Shown piece after piece: positions 51,536-61,740 of a stretch of 64,000 nt of DNA (position 1 is its first letter; the number at the start of each line of letters is the position of its first letter). The notes beneath the pieces are model-generated. The model was not told where the DNA came from. It was given only the letters and a program-made list of their open reading frames with translations, and ran no database searches. The translations under genes and the position numbers were made by a program. The stretch is from JACCZH01 sp963729445 (GTDB taxonomy: Bacteria; Chloroflexota; Chloroflexia; Thermomicrobiales; CFX8), in contig CAVSNU010000003.1 of the NCBI GenBank assembly GCA_963729445.1, positions 558,001-622,000 on the forward strand, in the 5' to 3' direction.

Positions 51536-53068
51536 CTAGCGCGCGTAACTAACTGCGCGAGTTTCCCGGATGACGGTGACCTTAATCTGTCCGGGATACT
51601 CTAGATTTTCCTCGATCTTCTTCACGATGTCGCGCGCCAACTTCGTCGCTGCCAGGTCGTCCACTCGATCGGGCTGCACGAGGATACGAACCTCGCGGCC
51701 GGCCTGGATAGCAAAGGACTTCTCGACACCATCGAAGGAGTTTGCAACCCCTTCCAACGCTTCGAGTCGCTTGATATACGCTTCGACCATCTCCCTGCGT
51801 GCACCCGGACGGGCGCCGCTGATAGCGTCAGCCGTGGCAACGATGAATGCCTCGACGGTTTGTGGTTCTTCTTCGCCATGGTGCGCTGCAATGGCATGGA
51901 CAATCCGTGCCGAACGCCCCAGGCGACGCGCGATGTCCGCGCCGATTAGTGCATGTGGTCCGTCGACCTCGTGGTCTACAGCCTTGCCGATGTCGTGTAA
52001 CAAGCCAGCTGTTTTCGCCACATTGACGTCCGCGCCAAGCTCGGCCGCCAGCGCTCCACACACGAGTGATACCTCAAGTGAGTGCGCCAGAACGTTCTGG
52101 CCGTAGCTCGTGCGATATTTCATCCGCCCCAGTAGTTTGATGAGATCGGGATGCAGGCCCTGGACGTTTGCCTCGTACGCAACCTTCTCGCCCTCTTCCC
52201 GCATGATCTGTTCCAGTTCAAGGCGGGTCTTGTTGACGACTTCTTCAATTCGAGCTGGATGAATGCGTCCATCCTGGATGAGCTTCCCTAGAGCGCGGCG
52301 GGCGACTTCCCTGCGAACCGGATCGAAACCGGAGAGGGTCACTGCCTCTGGAGTATCGTCGACGATCAGATCTACGCCGGTGGCCTGTTCGAGAGCGCGG
52401 ATATTGCGGCCCTCGCGGCCGATGATCCGGCCCTTCATGTCGTCGCTTGGCAACGGCACGACCGACACCGTCGTCTCGGCAACATAGTCAGTTGAGATGC
52501 GCTGCAAGGTTGTTGCCAGAATCATGCGTGCCTTGTGGTTGGCTTCAGTCTTTGCTTCCTGCTCGAGCTCGTGAACCCGGCGATCCAGAATGTCCCGCAT
52601 CTCGGTTTCGACGCGCCCGATCAGGATCTCGCGCGCCTGATCTACCGACAGAACCGCGACCCGCTGCAGCTCTTCGAGCTGACGCTCGCGGAACCCATCG
52701 AGCTCAGCGCGCAGGTCTTCGATCTCTTTCTCCTTGCGTTGGAGATTGTTGGCCCGGCGGTCAATCTGCTCCGTCTTGCGGTCGAGCTGTTCTTCTTTCT
52801 GTTCAAGACGCCGCTCGACCCGTTCGGTCTCTTTCCGCCGTCGGGAGACCTCGCGATCCATCTCGGTGCGGGCTCGGATCCCTTCGTCCTTCGCCTGTAG
52901 CACCAGTTCCCGTTTTTGCGCTTCCGCTTCCTCGATGATTCGTTGTGCTTCGAGATCTGCGCGACCAACCTTCGTCGCTGCACGCGAGTGCAGGTAAAAG
53001 TAGGTAATGGCAGCCGCAACTGCACCACTGACCAACGCGGAAACGAGCGCAATCAGAACGTATTCCAT
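51536..53068 (-). CDS. rny: Ribonuclease Y
   Basis: Membrane-anchored endoribonuclease starting mRNA decay. It has 510 residues: an N-terminal TM (3-22), a long coiled coil (25-190, many Glu/Arg heptads), a KH domain (GRNIRALEQATGVDLIVDDT) and an HD domain with LLHDIGKAVDHEVDGPH and HHGEEEPQTVEAF. Family-typical C-terminus QIKVTVIRETRA. It ends at its own terminator, so spoVS further down needs another promoter or read-through. Confidence 0.96.
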   Translation of the reverse strand: MEYVLIALVSALVSGAVAAAITYFYLHSRAATKVGRADLEAQRIIEEAEAQKRELVLQAKDEGIRARTEMDREVSRRRKETERVERRLEQKEEQLDRKTEQIDRRANNLQRKEKEIEDLRAELDGFRERQLEELQRVAVLSVDQAREILIGRVETEMRDILDRRVHELEQEAKTEANHKARMILATTLQRISTDYVAETTVSVVPLPSDDMKGRIIGREGRNIRALEQATGVDLIVDDTPEAVTLSGFDPVRREVARRALGKLIQDGRIHPARIEEVVNKTRLELEQIMREEGEKVAYEANVQGLHPDLIKLLGRMKYRTSYGQNVLAHSLEVSLVCGALAAELGADVNVAKTAGLLHDIGKAVDHEVDGPHALIGADIARRLGRSARIVHAIAAHHGEEEPQTVEAFIVATADAISGARPGARREMVEAYIKRLEALEGVANSFDGVEKSFAIQAGREVRILVQPDRVDDLAATKLARDIVKKIEENLEYPGQIKVTVIRETRAVSYAR

Positions 53069-53200
53069 TCTGTTCGCTCCTTTTTCCGTTGTAAGTCCTC
53101 AGTTGTTAAGGTTCTACCGTGAGTACACTGAAGCTTGTCTGCACCCCTCCGGCAGACAAAACGGTGTGCGACCGTGGGATGTTTCGAGCTTCAACATGTG

Positions 53201-53230
53201 ATGATAGTTGCGCGGCTTGTACAATGTCAA
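53201..53230 (-). promoter_or_regulatory. Promoter of rny with flanking inverted repeats
   Basis: Minus strand: TTGACA (complement of 53225-53230), an 18-nt spacer and TATCAT (complement of 53201-53206). It is bracketed by the 9-bp inverted pair GATGTTTCG (53178-53186) and CGAAACATC (53236-53244), and next to ACGTACG/CGTACGT (53245-53260). These may be operator sites. The rest of the 565-bp gap 53069-53633 shows no gene or known RNA. Confidence 0.65.
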
Positions 53231-53633
53231 GCACGCGAAACATCACGTACGAACGTACGTACCTTGCCGTCGCCCGCGCCATCAGCACGCAAGGGTGCGC
53301 CAGCGATAGAGAGGCGCATTCGCCGGCAAACAATGCTCAATGCAACGTAGAATCTGGAAGCGATAATGGCCACTGGATCCCAGGCGTTCGCGACTGCCGG
53401 CAGACCCTGCGTGGCTGGGGTCAGGCGCTTCGGCGGCAATAGGATAGCCGGAAGTTCGGTCAACGTCCGCTTCATAGCATGACGCGAATGGGCCCGCGGA
53501 CCGGATTCCCGGGCGGAAAGGGAGACCTTCGCCGATGGGCCGCTGTGGGACGAACTGGCAAAACGAGTGAGCCCTTGCCTACCTGAACATCAGATTTGAA
53601 CCGGGAAACGAGCCACCCAACGGAGCAGTTAAC

Positions 53634-56192
53634 GTGATCCCTCTGGCGCTGCAACTCAACAACTTCATGAGCTATCGATCGCCCACGACGGTGGACTTTT
53701 CGGGTATCCGCACCGCGTGCCTCTCAGGAGACAACGGCGCAGGGAAGTCCGCGCTGTTGGAGGCGATGACCTGGGCGGTCTGGGGCAAGACCCGCGCGTC
53801 GAGCGATCGCGACGTCATCTCGATCGGCGCGTCCCAGATGGAGGTCACGTTTGATTTCCGTCTGGGGGACCGCGAGCACCGCGTGTTTCGCCGCAGGACG
53901 GCCGGCGCTCGCGCGCCGGCGACCCTGGAGTTCTACGTCCGGGGCGTAGGCGCAACCGATTGGCTGGCAATTTCCGGTGACTCAGTGCGGGAGACTGAGC
54001 GCAAGATCGTGTCGACGCTCAAGATGGACTACGAGACGTTCGTCAACTCGGCTTTTCTGATGCAGGGACAGGCCGACACGTTTACCGAGAAGCGACCCGG
54101 CGAGCGCAAGAAGGTGCTAGCCGACATTCTGAACCTCGGAGACTACGACGACCTGAACGCCCTGGCCAGGGAGGAAGAACGCGCGCTAAGAGCGCGCGGC
54201 GCACACCTGCGCGATCGCGTGGCGCGGTTGGAGGAACAGCTCCAGAAGCGGCCTGCCGTCGAAGCTGATCTCGAACAACTGAGTTCGGCCCTGCTCGACG
54301 TCAGCGGAAAAACCGACGTGCTCGAAACAGACGTGCGTTCTCTCGAGGAACAGCTCAACGCGCTAGCGGGTTTAATCCGCACGCGCGACTCGGCGAGTGC
54401 CCGGCTTGAGCGCCACACCTCGCGTCTGTCAGACGTGAAGAGACAGGTGGCGGAGGATCGGGCGTCCCTCGTTAAGCTTGAGGGGTTGATCTCGCGTGGC
54501 GACCACATTGAGCAGAACTATCGCAAGCTCCTTGAGTGGCGCGCCGTCGCGGATTCCTGCGCCGAGATTTTGCGTCGCCGCCAACCGCTCGAAGAACAGA
54601 TTCGCACCGCGGAGCGTGAGATCGAGCGTGCCCGCAGCGACGTCGAGCGCCGGGCCGATGCCCACCTGAACGCCGAGAAGCACGCCCGCGCCGTGCTGAT
54701 GGAGCTCGCAAGACGTGAAACCGAGCTCCGGGCCCTCAGAGTGGAAGCCAAAGATGACGCCGCCCGGCGCGAGCGCCTGGAACAGGCAAGATCCAGGCAA
54801 CGCGCGATCGAGACAGAGAAAGCGACTCTCGAAGCCGAGTGCACCGCCCTGAAAACCGCGATGAGCGAGATCAAGCACAACATGGAGCTCCTGGCAACAG
54901 GGGACGCGGAGTGTCCGATCTGCCGCCGCCCGATCAGCGATGGCGAGCATGAGCATGTCGCGGCGCTGTGGTCTAGTGAAGGCACCAGGCTTGGTGATCG
55001 CTACCGAGAGCACCGCGCGCGCCTGAGAGAGCTCGACTTATGTCTCAAAGAGCTCGACCTGGAGGTCAAGAGCCTTGAGAAAGCCGGCACGGCGGCTGCC
55101 GAACGATCTGCCTTAATTCGACGCATCGAGGCTGATCTCGAAGGGAGAGCACAGCTCGAGCAGGACGCCGACGCGGCTGCAAGGGACGCCGCCGCGCTCA
55201 TGGCGCTCCTCGCATCAAACAGCTACGCGCCCAAATTGACGCGCACTGTCAACGAGACGTCTGCCGCACTGCAACATCTCACCTACAACGCGGAGCAGGC
55301 CATGGAAGCCGAACAACAGATCAAAGCGTTGCGCGGCTACGAGAAGGAGCACCTCGATCTCGAAACGGCGCGCGTGCGCTTTGCGAATCTGCAGCAGACC
55401 ATCTCTGAAAGAGACGCTGCCCTCCTTGAAACTCAAGCTGAAATCGAGGCTCTAACGAAGGAGCTCGCCGAGATTCGCGCGGCGCTTGAGGGTGAGCCTC
55501 AGCTGCGGTGCCGGCTACAGGATAGCCATGACCGGCTCGGACGGCTACACGCGGAGCGTGACGAGATCCAGGGACGCTTCGGCGCGGTCCAGAACCAGCT
55601 CGCACATCTTGACCAGCTCAACAAGGAGCAGGAGCAGAACAAAGCCGAGCTCGCCACACTCAGCCTCGACGCCGATGCCTATAAGGAGCTTGGGCTCGCG
55701 TTTGGGCGCAACGGCATCCAGGCAATGATCGTTGAGACCATTTTGCCGGAGCTGCAGGATGAGACGAACCGGCTGTTGAATCGCATGGCCAACGGGCACA
55801 TGCACGTCGATCTCCGCTCCACGCGGCAGGCCCTCTCGAATGACAATATCATCGAGACGCTGGACATCATCATCCGCGATGAGACGGGAGAACGACCATA
55901 TGCGCTCTACAGCGGCGGCGAGTCCTTCCGGGTCGACTTCGCGATCCGGGTTGCGCTCAGCAAGCTCCTCGTGCGTCGAGCCGGCACGACGATCGACATG
56001 CTGATCATTGACGAGGGTTTCGGCACACAGGACAGCCGCGGGCGTGACGGGCTCATCGAGGCGCTACAATCGGTCGAGTCGGATTTTCAGACTATACTCG
56101 TGATCACTCACATCGACGACGTGCGGGACATGTTCCCGACGCGGATTGAGGTCACCAAGACCGACACGGGATCGCAGGTCGCGGTGATCTAA
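53634..56192 (+). CDS. SbcC/Rad50-like ATPase
   Basis: An 852-residue SMC-like ATPase of the SbcC/Rad50 family. Walker A is GDNGAGKSALLEA near residue 35. Two coiled-coil arms of about 260 residues meet at a zinc hook C427-P-I-C430 (ECPICRRP). The C-terminal lobe has the signature YSGGESFRVDFAIRVAL and Walker B DMLIIDEGFGTQD. SbcC works with the nuclease SbcD/Mre11 on DNA ends and hairpins, but no sbcD is adjacent. GTG 53634. The window's many long palindromes are the sort of structure such complexes cleave. Confidence 0.9.
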   Translation: MIPLALQLNNFMSYRSPTTVDFSGIRTACLSGDNGAGKSALLEAMTWAVWGKTRASSDRDVISIGASQMEVTFDFRLGDREHRVFRRRTAGARAPATLEFYVRGVGATDWLAISGDSVRETERKIVSTLKMDYETFVNSAFLMQGQADTFTEKRPGERKKVLADILNLGDYDDLNALAREEERALRARGAHLRDRVARLEEQLQKRPAVEADLEQLSSALLDVSGKTDVLETDVRSLEEQLNALAGLIRTRDSASARLERHTSRLSDVKRQVAEDRASLVKLEGLISRGDHIEQNYRKLLEWRAVADSCAEILRRRQPLEEQIRTAEREIERARSDVERRADAHLNAEKHARAVLMELARRETELRALRVEAKDDAARRERLEQARSRQRAIETEKATLEAECTALKTAMSEIKHNMELLATGDAECPICRRPISDGEHEHVAALWSSEGTRLGDRYREHRARLRELDLCLKELDLEVKSLEKAGTAAAERSALIRRIEADLEGRAQLEQDADAAARDAAALMALLASNSYAPKLTRTVNETSAALQHLTYNAEQAMEAEQQIKALRGYEKEHLDLETARVRFANLQQTISERDAALLETQAEIEALTKELAEIRAALEGEPQLRCRLQDSHDRLGRLHAERDEIQGRFGAVQNQLAHLDQLNKEQEQNKAELATLSLDADAYKELGLAFGRNGIQAMIVETILPELQDETNRLLNRMANGHMHVDLRSTRQALSNDNIIETLDIIIRDETGERPYALYSGGESFRVDFAIRVALSKLLVRRAGTTIDMLIIDEGFGTQDSRGRDGLIEALQSVESDFQTILVITHIDDVRDMFPTRIEVTKTDTGSQVAVI

Positions 56193-56215
56193 CCTCACCA
56201 GAAGGAGGCCGGCCG

Positions 56216-57931
56216 ATGACGATCGCCCAGGGACCGCGCACATCCGAGCGCCCACCGATTGCAGCGCGTAGTTTTGCTGCCTCGTCCGGCCACTATCTGG
56301 CAACGGAAGCGGCGATGAGGATGTTCCGCCAGGGAGGGAACGCCATCGACGCCGGTGTCGCGGCCGGCATCTGCATTGACGTGTTGCTGCCCGATCTCTG
56401 CTCCTTCGGCGGCGTTGCGCCAATCATCATTCATCACGCCCAGAGCGGTGAAACCATTTCAATCAGTGGTCTTGGAAAGTGGGGCCGGACAGCCTCACTC
56501 CAGTATTTCCTGGACCACGAAGACGGCAAGCTGCCCGTGGGGGCGAAGCGCTCGATTGTTCCCGGCGCGCCCGACGCCTGGTTAACGGCACTCGCCCGCT
56601 ACGGCAAGCTCACCTTCGCTGAGGTCGTTCAGCCAGCCATTGAGCTCTGTGAGAAGGGTTTTGTCGTCTATCCCTCGCTCCATCGCAACATTGCCAAGGC
56701 ACGCGGCAACATCGCGAGCTGGCCTTCCAGCGCCGAGATCTTTTTGCAGGATGGTGAGGCGCCAGTTCCCGGAAGCGTGCTGTTCCAGAAAGACCTGGCC
56801 CAGACGTTCCGCCGCATGGCCGCGGCGGAGTCCTCGATCGACAGCCGCAGCCGTGTCGCCGGTGTCGACGCTGCCCGGAACGAGTTCTATCGCGGCGAGA
56901 TCGGCAAGCAGATCGCGGCCTACATTCAGGCTGAGGGCGGTTCGGTGGGTGAAGAGGATCTGGCCGAGTTCCACAGTGAAATCGAGCAACCGACCACGAC
57001 ATCGTTCCATGGCATCGACGTGAATGTGTGCGGACCCTGGTCGCAAGGGCCCGTCATCCCGCAAACCCTCAACATTCTTGAAGACGTGGATCTCGCCTCC
57101 CTCGGCCATAACAGCCCCGACTACATCCATATGGTGACCGAGGCGATGAATCTCGCCTTCAGTGACCGTGAGCACTATTACGGCGACCCGAACTACGTCT
57201 ACGTGCCGATGGACCAGCTGCTCTCCAAGTCCTATGCAGCCGAGCAGCGGGCGCGGATCAACATGCAGCGAGCCTTCGGCGAGATGCCAAGAGCGGGAGG
57301 TGCAGGGTCGTTGACAGATGCAGCGCGCATGAAGAGCCCTGCCCAGGCGGACACGTCGTATGTGTGTACCGTTGACGAGGAGGGCAACGCTTTTTCAGCC
57401 ACACCGAGCGATGGCATTGGCAGTACGCCCATCGTTCCGGGTCTCGGGTTGATCTGCTCTGGCCGCGGGTCTCAGTCATGGTTGGACCACGATCATCCAT
57501 CGTCACTCCACCCGGGCAAGCGGCCACGCCTGACACCGAACCCGGCCATGGCCTTCAAGGACGGCAAGCTCTTCATGCCCTTCGGAACGCCTGGAGGCGA
57601 TATGCAGTCACAAGCCATGCTGCAAACGTTCCTGAACATCACCGTCTTCGGTATGGATGTCCAGCAGGCAATTGAAGCGCCCCGCTTCGGCACATTCTCC
57701 TTCCCCGATTCGTTCTACCCGCATCATTACCTTCCCGGCAGGCTGAATCTCGAAGGTCGCATTCCGCAGGCAGTTGGTGAGGATCTGGCTGGCCGGGGGC
57801 ACGATGTCGAGTGGTGGCCCGCCTGGACGCGGGTGGCGGGCAACGTCTGCGCGATCAAGGTTGACTATGACTACGAGACGTTGGAAGCCGGCGCTGACGC
57901 TCGTGCAGAGGCGTATGCATCGGGGTGGTAG
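56216..57931 (+). CDS. Gamma-glutamyltransferase family protein
   Basis: A 571-residue Ntn hydrolase of the gamma-glutamyltranspeptidase family, which self-cleaves at a Thr. ATEAAMRMFRQGGNAIDAGVAAG opens the large subunit, and the Thr is T380 in ADTSYVCTVDEEGNA. PGKRPRLTPNPAM and PFGTPGGD lie in the small subunit. No signal peptide, so cytoplasmic, in contrast to classical GGT; related enzymes hydrolyse acyl amides (CapD, acylases). GAAGGAGG is well placed before ATG 56216; 23 nt after the SbcC gene. Confidence 0.9.
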   Translation: MTIAQGPRTSERPPIAARSFAASSGHYLATEAAMRMFRQGGNAIDAGVAAGICIDVLLPDLCSFGGVAPIIIHHAQSGETISISGLGKWGRTASLQYFLDHEDGKLPVGAKRSIVPGAPDAWLTALARYGKLTFAEVVQPAIELCEKGFVVYPSLHRNIAKARGNIASWPSSAEIFLQDGEAPVPGSVLFQKDLAQTFRRMAAAESSIDSRSRVAGVDAARNEFYRGEIGKQIAAYIQAEGGSVGEEDLAEFHSEIEQPTTTSFHGIDVNVCGPWSQGPVIPQTLNILEDVDLASLGHNSPDYIHMVTEAMNLAFSDREHYYGDPNYVYVPMDQLLSKSYAAEQRARINMQRAFGEMPRAGGAGSLTDAARMKSPAQADTSYVCTVDEEGNAFSATPSDGIGSTPIVPGLGLICSGRGSQSWLDHDHPSSLHPGKRPRLTPNPAMAFKDGKLFMPFGTPGGDMQSQAMLQTFLNITVFGMDVQQAIEAPRFGTFSFPDSFYPHHYLPGRLNLEGRIPQAVGEDLAGRGHDVEWWPAWTRVAGNVCAIKVDYDYETLEAGADARAEAYASGW

Positions 57932-58178
57932 TACAGCACCGTCATCCAACGCATGGATACTCCAGCCATAGCTCGCGTGCGGGCATTGCGCCGCGAGCTA
58001 CCTGGCGGACAGCCATTATGGAATCCTTGCGGTGATGGAGAGGCGAGAGCGCCTGCTCGGTAAGTCTGTGGCTTGCCAACCGAGTATTCTAGACTCTTGT
58101 GTCTAGTCGCTTCTATATCTGAATCTCGGTATCATTCACTGTTCGTACGCGACATTCTCCGGGAGTCGAAATCTCTTC

Positions 58179-60790
58179 ATGGCAACAGCAATCGACGGGG
58201 CAACGCCGATCCGGCGACAATATCTCTCCATCAAGCGGCAGTATCCGGACGTCATCCTCTTCTTCCGTATGGGCGACTTCTACGAGACCTTTGACGACGA
58301 CGCGCGGCTATCCTCAGAAGTTCTCGATATCGTCCTTACGTCGAGGGAGATGGGCCGCGGCAATCGCATCGACATGGCCGGCATCCCTTATCACGCCGCC
58401 GACGGTTACATCGCGAGACTGCTGGCCGCCGGCTACAAGGTTGCGATCGCGGAACAGGTTTCTGAACCGACCGGCAAGGGCCTGGTCGACCGCCGCGTTA
58501 CCAGCGTCGTTACGCCCGGCACTGCCACAAATCCCGCCTTTATTCAGGGCACCGCCAACACATTCGTTTCGGCGGCCCTGTCCGATGGGTTGAGAGCAGG
58601 CATCGCGTTTGCCGACGCGACGACCGGCGAGTTCGCCGCAACGACTATCGAAGCGGCCTCGCAACCCGAGCTCCTGGACGCCGTGCGACGTGAGATGCTG
58701 CGGATCGGCCCAGTTGAGATCCTCGCGCCGGAGGGCGACAGCGTGCTCTCCGTGGTTGGTTCTGCAGTCGTCCGTTCAGAGACAAGACCGTCGTCATGGC
58801 GACTCGACGACGCAGCCGAGACGTTGAAAGAGCACTTCGAAGTTATCTCCCTGGAGCCGTTCGGTTGTGAAGATCAACCGCTTGCGACGCGCGCGGCCGG
58901 GGCGCTGCTCAGCTATCTGCAAAGCACCCAGATGAACGGTCTGCGGCAGATCACCACACTGTACAGCTATGGCGTCGATCGCTTCATGAGCCTGGACCCT
59001 CAAACACGGCGCAACCTGGAACTGACCGAATCCACCTCTCGTTCGGGCGGCTTGTCGCTTTTGAAAACCATTGACGCAACACAAACACCGCTCGGCGCGC
59101 GCATGCTTCGGCGCTGGGTGGGCCAACCCCTACTCGACCGCGCGGAGATCATGACCCGGCAAGACGGGCTGGAGTGGTTTTGCACCAATGCCATGAAGCG
59201 CGCTCGGGTGCGCGAGGCTCTTCGCGGGATCGCGGACATCGAGCGTATTATCAATCGCGTCGTCAATATGCAGGCAGGTCCTCGCGAAGTCGCTCGGCTC
59301 GGGACATCACTGGAGCGATTACCCCTCTACGTGAGATTCTGGCGGCAGATGACCTGCCGGCAATCATCGAAGAGGTGCCCGCGTGCGACGGCCTGGCAGC
59401 AGAAATCAAAGCTGCGCTCTCGGATGATCCGCCAGCGCTGTTGAATGCCGGCGGCGCAATCCGGGAGGGATTCAATAGCCAGCTCGACGGTTTGCGAAGG
59501 ACGCTCGCCGAAGATCGCGCCTACATTGCCGGGCTGGAATCATCAGAGCGCGAGAGCACAGGCATCAAGAGCCTTAAAGTCGGATACAACAAGGTCTTCG
59601 GCTACTTCCTGGAGATATCGCACGCCAACAGAGCGACGATCCCCGATCGTTACATCCGCAAACAGACCCTGGTGAATGCCGAGCGGTACGTCACACCTGA
59701 GCTGAAAGAGGCAGAGCAGAGGGTTCTCTCCGCCGAAGAGCGGATCGCAGCCGCTGAGGAAGAAGCCTTCCGCGAGCTACTCGCGCGGGTCGCAGCGCAA
59801 GCAGATCTCGTCCGCTCCGCCGCACGCGCCATCGCAACGCTCGACGTGATCGCCGGACTCGCGGAGATCGCAGCAGCTCGTGGATACGTTCGCCCGGAGA
59901 TGGTTGAAGAGGACACGATTGAGATCGAAGTCGGCCGCCACCCGATCGTCGAACGCGAGCTCCCGGGCGGGGCCTTCGTCGCCAACGACACACGCCTGTC
60001 CAGCGACGCAGGACGCATCGCGATCCTGACCGGACCGAACATGGCGGGCAAGTCAACCTTTCTCCGTCAGGTAGCGTTGATTGTGCTTCTGGCTCAACTG
60101 GGATCGTTTGTGCCGGCCAACCGGGCCAGGCTCGGTATCGTTGACCGCATTTTCACGCGCATCGGCGCGCAGGACGATCTCGCCAGCGGCCAATCGACCT
60201 TCATGGTCGAGATGCTGGAGACAGCCACCATTCTCAATCACGCGACCGCACGCTCGCTGGTTGTGCTCGACGAGATTGGCCGGGGCACGAGCACCTACGA
60301 TGGACTGGCGATCGCAACGTCTATCGTCGAATACATCCATAACACCCCGAGGCTTGGCTGCAAGACACTCTTCGCGACGCACTATCACGAGTTGACCGCG
60401 CTGGCCGACGTGCTACCTGGGGTGAGGAACTACCGGGTTGATGTGCTGGAGTCTGGAGACCAGATCACGTTCCTGCACAGGGTAATCCCCGGTGGCGCAG
60501 ACCGCTCGTATGGCGTCTACGTCGCGCAGCTAGCCGGCATGCCACGCGGTGTCGTTCGTCGGGCAGCGGACATCCTCGCCGACCTCGAGCGCGACTCCGC
60601 GTCGTCCAATCGACGCGATCGCAAGGTTGAAGCGCTCACCTCTCCAGCTTCCCAGCCGATGCAGATGACGCTCTTCGGCGCCAATCACCCGGCGCTGGAA
60701 CAGCTGGAGACCCTGGAGGTCGACGCGCTCACCCCTCTCGACGCGCTGACCGTTCTCTATGAGCTGCAGCGGCTGGTGAAACAAAAATAG
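58179..60790 (+). CDS. mutS: DNA mismatch repair protein MutS (apparent frameshift)
   Basis: Recognises mismatches and starts repair. About 870 residues when rejoined. Domain I carries FFRMGDFYETF (the Phe-x-Glu mismatch wedge). The first frame continues to VVNMQAGPREVARLGTSLE. At about 59313-59320 one base seems missing, and the second frame continues ITPLREILAADDLPAIIEEV. Domains IV-V follow: GVGY-type clamp, ILTGPNMAGKSTFLRQ (Walker A) and ATHYHEL, ending with the dimer helix. Everything else is complete, so a sequencing error is the likely cause. The 247-bp gap before it (57932-58178) holds only small inverted repeats (CTAGAC/GTCTAG, 58089-58106; TAGCTCGCG/CGCGAGCTA, 57969-58000). Confidence 0.93.
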
Positions 60791-60867
60791 ACGCAACGAC
60801 CAACTGAGCGGTGTAGCGATGATGCCGTCTCATCTGTTCCAAATAGCCAGGGGCCTACTTCTTTTCG

Positions 60868-61087
60868 TAGCGTCGAAAAGCATTGCGCCTTGCTTGACAG
60901 ACCGGGTATGAGACAGGGCGCAACAATGAGTTTGTCCTGAGTGATCCGGCAAATAGGAATGCGTAGCGGCGCAATTTATTGCGCCCTCTCCGGCGCCCGA
61001 GCAGCCAGGCAAGGCGCAATAAATTGCGCCCCTACGAACATGGGGCCACAATTATCGGATTCACTCAGACAATTTCATGATTGCGCC
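60868..61087. repeat. Palindromic repeat element, locus D
   Basis: Part of the gene-free stretch 60791-61481. Left module (GGGCGCAACAATGAG...GTGATCCGG) and right module (GGGGCCACAATTATCGGATT...GATTGCGCC) are inverted. Between them GCGTAGCGGCGCAATTTATT pairs with AATAAATTGCGCCCCTACG (the two central palindromes 60968-60985 and 61013-61030). The right 75 bp (61013-61087) match the 77-bp blocks of loci A and C. Confidence 0.75.
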
Positions 61088-61221
61088 GATACGCAGGAGT
61101 CAATCAGCCTTAGCTGGGGAACGAGGAAAACGGCATCGAGAATGGGAAGAGGCCTTCATCTTCGTGCAGGCGTAAATTTGGCAATGCCCTAGTTCATCCG
61201 ATAATGGACAGCTTCTTCTTC

Positions 61222-61302
61222 GTACGGGCGGAATTCATTCCGCCCTCTCCAACGCCACGGACGGTCAGGCAGGGCGCAATGAATTGCGCCCGTACGAACC
61301 AT
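61222..61302. repeat. Palindromic repeat element, locus E (hairpin with compensatory change)
   Basis: Left arm CGTACGGGCGGAATTCATTC (61222 on) and right arm GCAATGAATTGCGCCCGTACG (to about 61299). In the left palindrome GGGCGGAATTCATTCCGCCC, both arms carry a swap (C to G and G to C) relative to GGGCGCAATTCATTGCGCCC, preserving self-pairing. The rest of 61088-61481 shows no gene. Confidence 0.65.
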
Positions 61303-61481
61303 GCCACCCACCAGGCCTTACGACCCTCAAGCGTTGATCGTGAGCCACGGTTCGCAACTCCTGCCGTTCGTATATGAGCATCACCATCAATCTGAGTTTG
61401 CTATCATTCGTGCTGCCGGTATGACCTTTTGACGGTCTGTTCTGCTGGCATTTTTGCGGATCGTGTAAGGCAATACCGACT

Positions 61482-61736
61482 TTGGTCATTTACGAGATTC
61501 TTGATACGTTCCTGCTCATCATGCAGTTTGCGATCATCGCGCGCGCCATCCTCTCGTGGTTCGACCGCACAGGTCAGAACCCTGTCTCGCAGGTGTTGAT
61601 CCAGATCACGGATCCGATTATCGCGCCGATCCGTCAGATCATGCCGCGCACCGGCATGATCGACCTGTCACCGATGATTGCCCTCTTCGTGATCATCATC
61701 CTGCGGCAGGTTCTCGCCACCGTCGCTGCCGGATAA
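61482..61736 (+). CDS. YggT family membrane protein
   Basis: An 84-residue integral membrane protein of the YggT family, two TM segments (about 5-25 and 62-82) linked by the conserved RAILSWF...NPVSQVLIQITDPIIAPIR loop. YggT-like proteins occur near cell-division and osmotic-shock genes; role unproven. TTG 61482 is the best start: Leu-free extension upstream lacks a ribosome binding site, while AAGG lies about 12 nt before. Convergent with the DUF917 gene 5 bp away. Confidence 0.85.
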   Translation: MVIYEILDTFLLIMQFAIIARAILSWFDRTGQNPVSQVLIQITDPIIAPIRQIMPRTGMIDLSPMIALFVIIILRQVLATVAAG

Positions 61737-61740
61737 GCGA

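Noticed and set aside
60791..61481. Possible CRISPR array because of repeated GCGCAAT units
   Set aside because: Units are inverted palindromes with no regular spacing or unique spacers, and no cas genes are near.
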